From an uncultured Gammaproteobacteria bacterium (GTDB lineage: Bacteria > Pseudomonadota > Gammaproteobacteria > Chromatiales > Chromatiaceae): a stretch of 64,000 nt of DNA. The notes under the pieces were generated by a model. The model was not told where the DNA came from and did not search any database. It worked only from the letters and a program-made list of their open reading frames with translations. Below are positions 27,259 through 35,899 of this stretch, in pieces. Numbering within the stretch: the stretch's first letter is position 1; each line of letters starts with the position of its first letter. The position numbers and the translations under genes are program-made. The stretch spans positions 1 to 64,000 of the forward strand of contig CALAZS010000130.1 in the NCBI GenBank assembly GCA_937926265.1, written 5' to 3'.

Positions 27259-28266
27259 CTAATTGCGAATAATTTGACCACTACTTCCTGGCTTTGCGGG
27301 GGCCCCGGTACTGGCTGGGCGTTCCATTTCAACTGGCCTGGATAAGGTTTCGGTCGAATCACCAGAACCAAACAGGTTGCCAAGTAATTCACCCGGGCCG
27401 GCAACAATGGAGATTGCTTCGAGTACAACAAATAAAATTGCCGCACCGCTTAACATTGACAGTATTTTCTGTTTTTTCTGCAGCCGACCGGCAGAATTGA
27501 TGTCCAGAACCGGTACCGATTTTTCAAACTCCTCTTCCTGCTGAATACTTTCAGCCAGCATTTCAGAAACCGATTCATGCTGCTTTTCAGCCTCTTCTTT
27601 GAACTTCTTCAGTTCTTCTTCCTGTTTTTCAAGCTGACGACGCATTTCATCAATGCTGGTATGTGCATCTTCAAGTTCGTCTTCAAGTAACTGACAGGTT
27701 TGTTGAGAGGACTGCAATTCCGATTGCCTGTCTTCCAGGGAGCGGGACAGGTTGTCATGTTCCTGTCGTAACATTTCCAGCTCAAGCACACTTTCACTGT
27801 CACCACCGGCGCTTCTATGACTTTCGTGTCTTTTGGCCTGGCTGTCGAGCTGTTCCTGGAGTTCCTGAAGCTGATGCCTTGAGTGTTCCTTGTAATCGGC
27901 CAGCTCGTTTTGCAATGCTTCGTATTGCTCTGGCCTTACTTCCGGTTCATTGGCCTCAACAATTTTTTTGTATTGCTCAAGCTCGGCCTCAAGACCCGCC
28001 ACCTGGTTACTGGCCGCATCTCGCGAACGTTCCAACTCCCTTGCTTCAGACCTCAAGTTACTCAGGCGTTCCATAAGCAATGAAGACTCACCTTCACGCT
28101 TGGCCTTTTTACGCAGGTTTTCTGTCAGCTCATCATTGTCTTTCTGTAATGCTTCGCATTTATTGGAGAGTTGGCGCACCTGGTTTTGGGAAATCGCCAG
28201 GTCTCTTTGTAAAGTGGCCATGGCGGCCTGCTGTTCGGCATCAGCAATTTTGGCTTTATCTATCAC
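27259..28266 (-). CDS. Coiled-coil protein with one C-terminal membrane helix
   Basis: 335 aa. Residues about 5-255 are an almost continuous heptad-rich coiled coil (many Glu, Gln, Arg, Leu). One transmembrane helix follows at about 270-290 (LSMLSGAAILFVVLEAISIV), and the tail ends in a short Pro/Ser-rich segment. It follows the CNB/rhodanese gene by 49 bases and shares the coiled-coil style of that protein's C-terminus, so the two may interact at the membrane. Confidence 0.68.
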   Translation of the reverse strand: MIDKAKIADAEQQAAMATLQRDLAISQNQVRQLSNKCEALQKDNDELTENLRKKAKREGESSLLMERLSNLRSEARELERSRDAASNQVAGLEAELEQYKKIVEANEPEVRPEQYEALQNELADYKEHSRHQLQELQEQLDSQAKRHESHRSAGGDSESVLELEMLRQEHDNLSRSLEDRQSELQSSQQTCQLLEDELEDAHTSIDEMRRQLEKQEEELKKFKEEAEKQHESVSEMLAESIQQEEEFEKSVPVLDINSAGRLQKKQKILSMLSGAAILFVVLEAISIVAGPGELLGNLFGSGDSTETLSRPVEMERPASTGAPAKPGSSGQIIRN

Positions 28267-28315
28267 GGAATATTGACTCGATTATTGATTCGATTGGGGA
28301 TCGTCTATTAAAACG

Positions 28316-30175
28316 CTAGGATTCTGTAAGTTCTGAAATACGGCCTTTTAACTCGGAAATTTCCAGACGTAGTTCACTATTTTCCTGGTTGGCCAGTGAT
28401 AACTGGTTCCTGGCTTCTTCAAGGTCATTGCGCAAATCATCACGATCCTGTGAAATGCTGGCATTCAGTGCTTCCAGTTCACTAACCCGGTTCGATGCTG
28501 ATTCACCGGAAGTCTCCTGCATTTGTTTTTCCAGGTCTTCATAATCAGACTCGGCCTGGTCTTTCTCCAGTTGTAATACCGTTAACTCCTCTTTTAACCT
28601 GGCAATATCTGCATCGCGAACCTGGAGATGTTTTTTATGATCGGCGGTTAATGTATCAAACTGCTGTTTGAGTTTATCGTAACCTTCCTCTTCGCTTTCG
28701 AGCTGGCCGGTTAAGGTAATAACTTCCCTTTCGAGTTGCACGATTTCCTTTTTCAGTGCCTCGGTATCACCACTGGAAGAATCGCCTCCGGAACCACCGC
28801 CTGAATCTGCACTGGTAGGCCTGGCAGCGAGTGCCTCTTCAAGTTCTGAGATTTTGCTGCCGGCCGCTTCCAGCTGCTGGCTTTTTTCCTGCAGCTGAGC
28901 TTCAAGGCTTTGAATTTTTTCGTTAAGGACCTTGAGTTCGCCCGAATCTACTGATGCAGCTGTTGTAGAGGCCGAAGCTGAAGCCTGGGGCGATATCTCG
29001 GGTGATGACTCGGCAGGTGCAGCTGTTTCCTGCACTGGTTCAGAATTTGGTTCAGAACCTGATTCAGGTTTGTTTTCAGATTCATTTCCCGATTCATTTT
29101 CAGCCTCATCCGTGGGCATATCGAGGATGCCATCAGGCAGCTTGTCGTATCCACCATCCAGAATGCTGACATGGAACCCCCGCTCTATGAACAGAAAGCC
29201 GGAGGCAATACCCCTGCGACCCGACTGGCTGACAATGACATAATGATGTTCATCGGAAAGACTGGGGATCTGAAAACGCAGGGTCTGGTATGGCATATTG
29301 ATCGCACCCTCGAGGTGGGCCTGCTCGTATTTTTCAGGTGACCTGACGTCAAGCCAGATACCTCCCTGCTCGATAATTGCGGTAGCTTCGTTGTAATTGA
29401 CGGTTTCTGATAATGGATGTTGCACCAACTGGATAAAGTCATCCTTGGCCAGTTTTAGCACTATGCCATCAGAAAGCATCTTGATACTTGAACTTCTCGG
29501 GCTATCCGATAAAAGCGCATCTTCACCAAAAGAGGCCCCGGGACCAAGCTTGGCCACCTCTACCTGCTCGCCGGAAACTTCGTTGTATTTCAAAACCAGT
29601 GCCTTGCCACGGTGTAACAGGTAATAAAAATCACCTTCGTCACCCTCTGTGATAATCATGTCACCGGTTTTAACTTCCTGTTCCTGCATGCGCATCATGA
29701 CACCCTGCAGATTGGCGGCCGGGATGTTCTGCATGACACGTGACTGCAGCAGCTGACTCATCCAGTCATCATCGCTATCTTCAAACGAAACCTCTTCAAC
29801 CTGTTGACCTGATGATTCATGTTCAGCCAGGGCTTCGCTTAAAATACGGCTATCGATTTTGACTATTGTAAGATTCGTCAATGCCTTGGCGGTAAACTTT
29901 CGCGGCAACTGATGAGCTAATGGGAAACGTGCGGTCGCAGAACCTTCTTCAGCCAGATCAACCTGGGCGGATCCGTTGAAAAGACCAACCTGCCCTGACA
30001 GAAGGTAGACATTAACGTGATCGACATCACCTTCGGAAAAAAGGGTATTGCCCTTGGCAACAGACTCAACATTAACCGAGCCCAGCAACTTCAATAAGTT
30101 ATCCTGTTCCAGCGTATTAAGTGGAATGAGTTTTTTAAGCTGTGCAAATTCCTTGTTTTCAGCAGTTACGGCCAT
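28316..30175 (-). CDS. Double cyclic-nucleotide-binding, rhodanese-like and coiled-coil protein
   Basis: 619 aa. Domain order: degenerate CNB domain (about 12-110), a canonical CNB domain (about 135-255, phosphate-binding cassette GASFGEDALLSDSPRSS), a rhodanese domain (about 260-350), an acidic Ser/Glu/Asn-rich linker (about 355-410), then coiled coil to the end. In the rhodanese loop VSQSGRRG a Ser takes the place of the catalytic Cys, so sulfur transfer is not expected and the domain probably binds a partner or ligand. It is probably a cAMP- or cGMP-responsive scaffold. Confidence 0.75.
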   Translation of the reverse strand: MAVTAENKEFAQLKKLIPLNTLEQDNLLKLLGSVNVESVAKGNTLFSEGDVDHVNVYLLSGQVGLFNGSAQVDLAEEGSATARFPLAHQLPRKFTAKALTNLTIVKIDSRILSEALAEHESSGQQVEEVSFEDSDDDWMSQLLQSRVMQNIPAANLQGVMMRMQEQEVKTGDMIITEGDEGDFYYLLHRGKALVLKYNEVSGEQVEVAKLGPGASFGEDALLSDSPRSSSIKMLSDGIVLKLAKDDFIQLVQHPLSETVNYNEATAIIEQGGIWLDVRSPEKYEQAHLEGAINMPYQTLRFQIPSLSDEHHYVIVSQSGRRGIASGFLFIERGFHVSILDGGYDKLPDGILDMPTDEAENESGNESENKPESGSEPNSEPVQETAAPAESSPEISPQASASASTTAASVDSGELKVLNEKIQSLEAQLQEKSQQLEAAGSKISELEEALAARPTSADSGGGSGGDSSSGDTEALKKEIVQLEREVITLTGQLESEEEGYDKLKQQFDTLTADHKKHLQVRDADIARLKEELTVLQLEKDQAESDYEDLEKQMQETSGESASNRVSELEALNASISQDRDDLRNDLEEARNQLSLANQENSELRLEISELKGRISELTES

Positions 30176-30488
30176 CGTGAAGCGTCTCTTCTGGAAATAT
30201 TATTTTTAATATTGTCTTGGGCATTTAATCATACAACTAAATAATAGGTGAAAGAAAAAATTATGCTTCGGTGCTGCCAGATTCATAGCTTTTTCCATGC
30301 CAACCGGTGATTTTTTTCATTTAACCTTGTTTTTATGCTTTTTTTTATAAAAAACAACTTTGCATTTTAAATTTATATGCTATGTTTCGCTTGCAATTGC
30401 CAGTCAAATATCGCTTTTACTCAGTAATACATGCTTTATTTGATAATAATTATAAATGCTAATGTAACCAACCCTAGGAGCCCGACAT
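30176..30488. other. AT-rich divergent intergenic region before the HU-like gene
   Basis: This gap separates the minus-strand CNB/rhodanese gene from the plus-strand HU gene. It is strongly AT-rich. TGCTATGTT near 30379-30387 looks like an extended -10 element, and a second AT-rich stretch lies near 30440-30460. AGGAG at 30476-30480 is the HU ribosome binding site. I see no gene, no hairpin of note and no known RNA in it. Confidence 0.4.
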
Positions 30489-30875
30489 ATGGCCGTTAAG
30501 AAAAAAGCCTCAAAAAAAGCTGTTGCTAAAAAAGCTGCGGCTGCACCAAAGCTAAAATCGATTCCAAGCAGACAGACAAAGACTCAGATCATCCAGGAAA
30601 TTTCAGACAGCACCGAACTGAGTAAAAAAGATGTTGCCGCAGTATTTTCCAGCCTTGCTGAACTGATCCAGCGTCACATGCAAAAACGTGGATCAGGAGA
30701 ATTCCAGATTCCTGATACAGGCGTGAAGATCCGCAGAGTTAAAAAACCGGCGCGTAAAGCACGTATGGGCCGTAACCCTGCGACAGGTGAAGAAATTAAA
30801 ATTGCTGCCAAGCCAGCTCACACTGTCGTCAAAGTAATGGCACTAAAAGCCTTGAAAGAAACTATAAACAACTGA
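30489..30875 (+). CDS. HU-family DNA-binding protein with lysine/alanine-rich N-terminus
   Basis: 128 aa. Residues about 1-25 are Lys/Ala-rich, like a histone H1 tail. Residues about 30-126 are an HU/IHF-like domain with the GRNPATGEEIKIAAK arm. HU-family proteins bend and compact DNA. The added basic tail is longer than in ordinary HU (about 90 aa) and probably adds non-specific DNA contact. The gene has its own terminator. Confidence 0.85.
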   Translation: MAVKKKASKKAVAKKAAAAPKLKSIPSRQTKTQIIQEISDSTELSKKDVAAVFSSLAELIQRHMQKRGSGEFQIPDTGVKIRRVKKPARKARMGRNPATGEEIKIAAKPAHTVVKVMALKALKETINN

Positions 30876-30900
30876 TTTTTCGAGTTAACCCCGATTCAAA

Positions 30901-30925
30901 AGGCACTGCTGGCAGTGCCTTTTTT
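30901..30925 (+). terminator. Intrinsic terminator of the HU-like gene
   Basis: AGGCACTG (30901-30908) pairs perfectly with CAGTGCCT (30913-30920) and is followed by five T. It lies 25 bases after the stop. Confidence 0.88.
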
Positions 30926-30991
30926 CATTTATCAAAAATTTATTGCATTCGCTTTTCGCACAGGTCTTTGACCGGACCTGTGTTTGGTTTT

Positions 30992-33451
30992 CTAGCTTTC
31001 TCTTTCCAGCCTGTCCTGTAATAGCCGGCGATCTCTTTCCTGTTCTAAACGCTCAGCAATTTCCGGATACTTTTCTTCAAGACTGGCAACATCTGAACTT
31101 ACCAGTCGAATCGTGACAACAGTCGTTTTCGCTTTTACAGTCGCGGTTCGTACCGCATCCTGAAGCAACGCCACTTCACCAAAAAAATCGCCTTCATGTA
31201 ACTCCTGCAGAAACACTTCTGAACCACGACTCTGCTTTGAAACAGTGACTGTGCCTTTTTTGATCAGATACAGCGCATCACCTTTATCACCTTCACCAAT
31301 GATGATGTCATCCGCCAGAAAGGTTATGAGCTTCGCATGATCCGACAAGACCTTTAACGCAGCCTGACTTAAACCACTGAACAGCGGTATATTTGCCAGG
31401 GCCCGATCAAAATCAGGCGGTAATTGGTCCCCGTTATGATAAACCGACATCAGTATTTCACTGATAACAGAAGAAATTTTGTTAAATGCCTTTATGCCAA
31501 TTTCACCATGATGAAATTCTTCTTCTGCTCCGACCTTGGCAGAAATCAATGCCGCCCGGGTAAACATTTCCTTTTCAATGGAAACAAACATATCCTGGTA
31601 ATCATCCCGCAATTGCTGAAGGTCTGCTTTCCTTCTTGCCAGTCGTTTTTCATGCAGTTCAACCATTGGCAATTTCTCTTCATCAGAAAAACCTGTTTCT
31701 TTTTTAATTTTTTCCAACGCAAAATATGACATCACGATACCGGCGATTTTTCTTTGAATACGCTGCTTGAGTCTCAGCGACTGGTAATGTGATAAAAGTG
31801 GAATCGCCCAGTTCTTTTCCCGGGTAAACTCAATAATGCCCAGCTCCATCTTTTTAAACAGTGACGTACCCTTGCGGGTGGTTCGATCATCAACTTCACC
31901 ATCGCTTGAGTGAAAGTTTTCACGATCTATCTGCAGGTTGTTTTTGATATCAAGCAGCGTGTACTGGTCAATGATACCGATGCCGTACAGCTCATTCAGG
32001 GCACTCAGTTCAGCTTTCAGTGATATCAGGTAAACACGTTTTTGAACCTGTTCTTCAGAGATGCTGGGGATGGCATTTTCAAATGTCAGCCTGATTTGTT
32101 TATCCAGTGTCTCACCCAGCTGGCTGGATAAAATTCCCAGTTCACGGTATTGCCTCAGGGTTTCACTGGAGACTTTTTCTACACGCTGTAATTCATGTTC
32201 GAATTCAGATAGTTCATCATCAGTCAGCACATCCATTTTTAAGCGATGCATTAACGGACGAATGCTCCAGGCATTAACAATCAGGGTAAACAGCACCACC
32301 CCCAGAGTCAGGTTTATTAACAACTCTCTGCCAGGCATCGTTTCAGGAATTGATAAAACAATCGCTATCGCCAGACCACCCTTCAGGCCTCCCCACCACA
32401 TGATATGTCTTTCGGCCATTGAGACCGCGGGCAACCTGAATAACTTGGTTGTTACCGGCACCAGCGAATAGACACCTGCGGCCCTGGCCAGAAGCACGAT
32501 GACAACGGTGATCATAATCAGGTTGACATCGTTAACCAGGGACTCCAGGTCAATCGACAAGCCTAACATCAGGAACAACAGTGAATTGGCAACCAGGCCA
32601 AAAAACTCCCAGGTTTCCAGCAGTATGGGTTTTACATTCACCGGTATGCGCGTCATACCGTAAATGCTTAATGCCAGGGCCGAGCTGACGGTAGCGATCA
32701 CCCCTGAAACATGCAGAAGATGTTCGCCGACAATAAAACTGGCATAAGCCGTAACAACCGACATAGCCAGGATTGCACTGACATTACTTTTCAGGCGAAA
32801 CAGCATCTCACTGACAACAAGACCAATAAGCATTCCGACCACGGCGCCACCTAAAAACACAAATACAAACTCGGCAACCGACATGGTTGTTGAAACAAAC
32901 CCGAGCTCTGTACCTTCAACAACCATCGCCAGCAAAATCCCGAAAACCACGATGGCAGTGGCATCGTTAAAAAGCGATTCGCCCTCAACCAGCACGTTAA
33001 GCCGCAAAGGCGCACCCAGTTCCTTGAACAGGGCCACAACGGCAACCGGATCGGTAGCCGAAATCAATGCTCCGAAAAGCAGTGCCGTGGTCAACTCCAG
33101 GTCCAGCAAAAACCACAGCGCATAACCAACCAGGGTGGTTGATATCAAGAGTGCAGGTACCGCCAGGGTTAGCACTGGCGCAATGTCCTTAACCAGTTGA
33201 CGTGCGTCAAGACTGAGACCTGATTCAAAAATCAATGCCGGCAGGAAAATAAAAAACACCAGCTCAGGGGTTAACCTGAAATCATCCAGAATATGAAGTG
33301 CGGGCCAGGCAAGCTGTAACTCTGAAAGGCCAATGCCAATAACAACCAGCAGGACGGTATATGGAATAGCAACACGTCGAAACAGCCCGGCAGCAAGAAT
33401 CGCAACTGTCAGCAGTACCATCGCAATCAGCAAGGTTTCCGAGACCGGCAT
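30992..33451 (-). CDS. NhaP-type sodium/proton antiporter with C-terminal cyclic-nucleotide-binding domain
   Basis: 819 aa. About twelve transmembrane helices span residues 5-410, with SATDPVAVVALFKELGAP and the FNDATA segment typical of CPA1 antiporters. A long cytoplasmic helical region (about 420-660) leads to a CNB domain (about 680-805) with an intact cassette, GDFFGEVALLQDAVRTATV. It exchanges Na+ or K+ for protons at the inner membrane, probably gated by cyclic nucleotide. It is the second CNB gene within 5 kb. Confidence 0.88.
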   Translation of the reverse strand: MPVSETLLIAMVLLTVAILAAGLFRRVAIPYTVLLVVIGIGLSELQLAWPALHILDDFRLTPELVFFIFLPALIFESGLSLDARQLVKDIAPVLTLAVPALLISTTLVGYALWFLLDLELTTALLFGALISATDPVAVVALFKELGAPLRLNVLVEGESLFNDATAIVVFGILLAMVVEGTELGFVSTTMSVAEFVFVFLGGAVVGMLIGLVVSEMLFRLKSNVSAILAMSVVTAYASFIVGEHLLHVSGVIATVSSALALSIYGMTRIPVNVKPILLETWEFFGLVANSLLFLMLGLSIDLESLVNDVNLIMITVVIVLLARAAGVYSLVPVTTKLFRLPAVSMAERHIMWWGGLKGGLAIAIVLSIPETMPGRELLINLTLGVVLFTLIVNAWSIRPLMHRLKMDVLTDDELSEFEHELQRVEKVSSETLRQYRELGILSSQLGETLDKQIRLTFENAIPSISEEQVQKRVYLISLKAELSALNELYGIGIIDQYTLLDIKNNLQIDRENFHSSDGEVDDRTTRKGTSLFKKMELGIIEFTREKNWAIPLLSHYQSLRLKQRIQRKIAGIVMSYFALEKIKKETGFSDEEKLPMVELHEKRLARRKADLQQLRDDYQDMFVSIEKEMFTRAALISAKVGAEEEFHHGEIGIKAFNKISSVISEILMSVYHNGDQLPPDFDRALANIPLFSGLSQAALKVLSDHAKLITFLADDIIIGEGDKGDALYLIKKGTVTVSKQSRGSEVFLQELHEGDFFGEVALLQDAVRTATVKAKTTVVTIRLVSSDVASLEEKYPEIAERLEQERDRRLLQDRLERES

Positions 33452-33536
33452 TTAAACTTTATCCCTTGTTTTTGGTCTATCCCATTAATTGGTATAGCAT
33501 ATTTCTTTCAAGTTTATTTCAATCACAGGTTCCAGT

Positions 33537-34061
33537 TTGTCCTCACCAAAGCAATTTGAAAACAAAATTGGCAAATCCATGACCATGATTTCATGGCTCA
33601 TGGTGCTGGGATTGCTGACCTTGGTGTTTGCTCGTTTTCTAGAATCTGAACAAAATCCAAACCAGTCACCGCAAGCCTTTATTGCAGAAAATGACAAAAA
33701 GGTAGTTGTGCTAAAAATGAACCGCTCCGGTCACTATGTCGCTTCCGGTAAAATTAACCAGGTCCCGGTGGAATTCCTGCTCGACACTGGTGCCACCGAT
33801 GTCGCCATTTCAGAGCAGCTTGCGCGTAAACTCAACCTGGAAATAACCGGCAGGACCATGAGTCAGACAGCAAATGGCGTTGTGCCGAGTTACCGCACCA
33901 TGCTCGACAGTGTCACAATTGGCAATATTACGCTCAATAATATCCGCGCAAGTATTTTCTCCGGCCTGCCAGGCGGGGAAGTGTTACTTGGCATGAGTTT
34001 TTTGAAACAACTTGAGATGGTTCAGAAAGGCAAGACGCTGACCCTGATAAAACGCAGTTAA
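33537..34061 (+). CDS. Membrane-anchored retropepsin-like aspartic protease (TIGR02281 type)
   Basis: 174 aa if read from TTG 33537; an ATG at 33579 would remove 14 residues, including the GKSM part that precedes the helix in this family, so the TTG start is preferred but uncertain. One transmembrane helix (about 15-35) is followed by NPNQ and a single retropepsin domain with the active-site DTGATD near residue 82. Such proteins act as dimers in the periplasm. Confidence 0.8.
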   Translation: MSSPKQFENKIGKSMTMISWLMVLGLLTLVFARFLESEQNPNQSPQAFIAENDKKVVVLKMNRSGHYVASGKINQVPVEFLLDTGATDVAISEQLARKLNLEITGRTMSQTANGVVPSYRTMLDSVTIGNITLNNIRASIFSGLPGGEVLLGMSFLKQLEMVQKGKTLTLIKRS

Positions 34062-34062
34062 A

Positions 34063-34088
34063 AAAATCCCCGCATTCGCGGGGATTTT
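34063..34088. terminator. Bidirectional intrinsic terminator
   Basis: AAAATCCCCGC (34063-34073) and GCGGGGATTTT (34078-34088) form a perfect stem around ATTC. It lies between the plus-strand protease gene and the minus-strand MlaC-like gene and has A/T tracts on both sides, so it can serve both. Confidence 0.9.
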
Positions 34089-34101
34089 ATTGTAGTTACG
34101 T

Positions 34102-34749
34102 TTATCGGTAACGCACTGGCATTCTTTGTCTTTGCATTTTCTGCCGGAAGTATTGTCGATAATACATCAGGGCACTGCTGCCATTGGCCGAAACATCATA
34201 GACTTTCCAACCATTTTTATCCTTGTACATACGAAAATCGAGTCTTGCAGGGTAGCCAGCCGGGTTACCGATGGCAATACTCAACTGAACCTGGCCTTTA
34301 CCCATAATTTTGGGGGCAAGGTACTTGACTGACTGGTTACTGAAAGATGTCAGCTTCTGTGCCATGGTTGAAAGAAACTGGGTTTTCAACTCGTTCTCGA
34401 CGGCCTTGCGCTGTGGCTCAGACATACGCGAATAGTAAGAACCTGAAGCCCACTTCGCCATGTAAGGGAAGTTGAAATACGGGGCAATTTCGCGGTCAAG
34501 AAAAATGGCAATCTGCTGACCGGAAGGCGCCTGGTTCTGTTTGAAAAATGATACCAGCCTGGTGAGACCTTCTTTTAATACCGCACCAGCCTGTTCAACA
34601 TCTGTGGGTGGCTTTGGTTTAACTGGAGCTGGCATTGGTCTGTGCTGGTAGCCATAACCGGGCATCGGCATCTGATAGGGTTGGGCTAATAGTGGCAGGG
34701 AGATTAAACCGCATAGCAATGCAGGTATTAACCGGGTTATCTTCATCAT
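34102..34749 (-). CDS. MlaC/Ttg2D-like periplasmic lipid-binding protein (first copy)
   Basis: 215 aa. Signal peptide (about 1-22), a Met/Pro/Tyr-rich spacer (about 23-48), then an MlaC domain: FLDREIAPYFNFPYMAKWA, the TQFLSTMAQKL region, and NGWKVYDVSANGSSALMYYRQYF. MlaC carries phospholipid between outer and inner membrane. The spacer is unusual for the family, and no mlaFEDB genes are nearby. A second MlaC gene lies at 61366-62028. Confidence 0.83.
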   Translation of the reverse strand: MMKITRLIPALLCGLISLPLLAQPYQMPMPGYGYQHRPMPAPVKPKPPTDVEQAGAVLKEGLTRLVSFFKQNQAPSGQQIAIFLDREIAPYFNFPYMAKWASGSYYSRMSEPQRKAVENELKTQFLSTMAQKLTSFSNQSVKYLAPKIMGKGQVQLSIAIGNPAGYPARLDFRMYKDKNGWKVYDVSANGSSALMYYRQYFRQKMQRQRMPVRYR

Positions 34750-34942
34750 GTTATCCTCAATCGGGTGGTGGTGTCAGTTATTATTGTGATGACTAGACTG
34801 CACCTGTCAGACCAGAAAATCAAGCCACCGGTTTTAGATTTTTCTATGCAAGCTGGACGTAATTTTCTTCATTTGCTCCTATACTTAAGTTATACACTCA
34901 AGTAGTTATTAACGGATAAAAAATTAAAAGAAGGTGATCGTT

Positions 34943-35734
34943 ATGTCGAATAACCTGTCAATCTCTCAAGACGACAGACACGTAGTGCGAATTTCATTCA
35001 ATCGTCCCGAACAATCCAACGTAATCGATGAGGCCACGGCCAATGAACTGCGTGACAATCTAAGGCAGTTGGCCAAGGACTCAAGCATCAGGGCCATCGT
35101 GCTTACCGGTGAGGGTGATCACTTTTGCAAAAGTGTCGATCCTGCCTGGATTCAGTCCTACCAGAACAACAACGTTGACCAGGACAACGACCCCGGCTCA
35201 AAGATTTTCACCATTCTTACCGAACTGGATAATTTTCCCACACCGGTTATTGCCAGCATTAAAGGTGACGCGCTTGGGGTTGGTGCTGCCATGGCCGCTT
35301 GCAGTGACATAGTTGTCTGCGAAAAACAAAGCCGCTTCGCTATCAATGAAGTACGTGCCGGCCTGGCTCCTATTGCTTCAGCGCCCTACATCATGTCCTG
35401 TATCGGTGCCCACAATACCCGGCGCTGGCTGCTTAGCGGTGATTACATGTCATCCGAGCAGGCCGTTTCCATGGGGCTGGCTCATATTAACGTGGATTCA
35501 GATGAACTGGATGCAACCGTTGAAAACCAGGTTGAGACAGTACTCAAGGGCGTTACATCCGCCCAGAAAGAAACCAAGCAGTTCATCAAGGATATTTGTA
35601 TTCATGGTCACCATGAATCCGCTGCATTTCAACGTTCATCCGGCGTCATGTTTAAACGCTGCCTGAATTCCAAGGCTGCAAAAAAAGGTATCAACGATTG
35701 GATTGAAAATCAGGAGCCCCCCTGGGAAGACTGA
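34943..35734 (+). CDS. Enoyl-CoA hydratase/isomerase (crotonase family)
   Basis: 263 aa from ATG 34943, with AAGAAGG upstream. The crotonase core is clear: the oxyanion-hole segment SIKGDALGVGAAMAACSDIV and the NEVRAGLAPIASAPYIM segment with the catalytic Glu. The NEVRAGLAP/SPY pattern resembles methylglutaconyl-CoA hydratases, but no leucine catabolic genes are nearby. The gene stands alone. Confidence 0.8.
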   Translation: MSNNLSISQDDRHVVRISFNRPEQSNVIDEATANELRDNLRQLAKDSSIRAIVLTGEGDHFCKSVDPAWIQSYQNNNVDQDNDPGSKIFTILTELDNFPTPVIASIKGDALGVGAAMAACSDIVVCEKQSRFAINEVRAGLAPIASAPYIMSCIGAHNTRRWLLSGDYMSSEQAVSMGLAHINVDSDELDATVENQVETVLKGVTSAQKETKQFIKDICIHGHHESAAFQRSSGVMFKRCLNSKAAKKGINDWIENQEPPWED

Positions 35735-35739
35735 TTCAG

Positions 35740-35827
35740 ACCTGTTTCCAGCGCCAAAATGGAAACAGAAATCTGGAAACTTGAAACAGGTAACAGCCAG
35801 ATTATCCGGTTTGCCCGGCTAACGGGC
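35740..35827 (+). repeat. Overlapping inverted repeats in the leader of the 1.5k-residue gene
   Basis: GTTTCCAG (35744-35751) can pair with CTGGAAAC (35773-35780), and the overlapping ACCTGTTTC (35740-35748) can pair with GAAACAGGT (35783-35791); a third GGAAAC sits at 35761-35766. These pairings exclude one another. A separate hairpin, GCCCG/CGGGC, lies at 35813-35827. The region has the form of a leader with alternative structures, but no T-run follows, so attenuation is only a possibility. Confidence 0.4.
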
Positions 35828-35899
35828 TCGCACCTGTCATAAAGTCTTAATATTTATGCTGCACACTGTTTTCGAAATAGAAAAACAAATTGTGTGACT

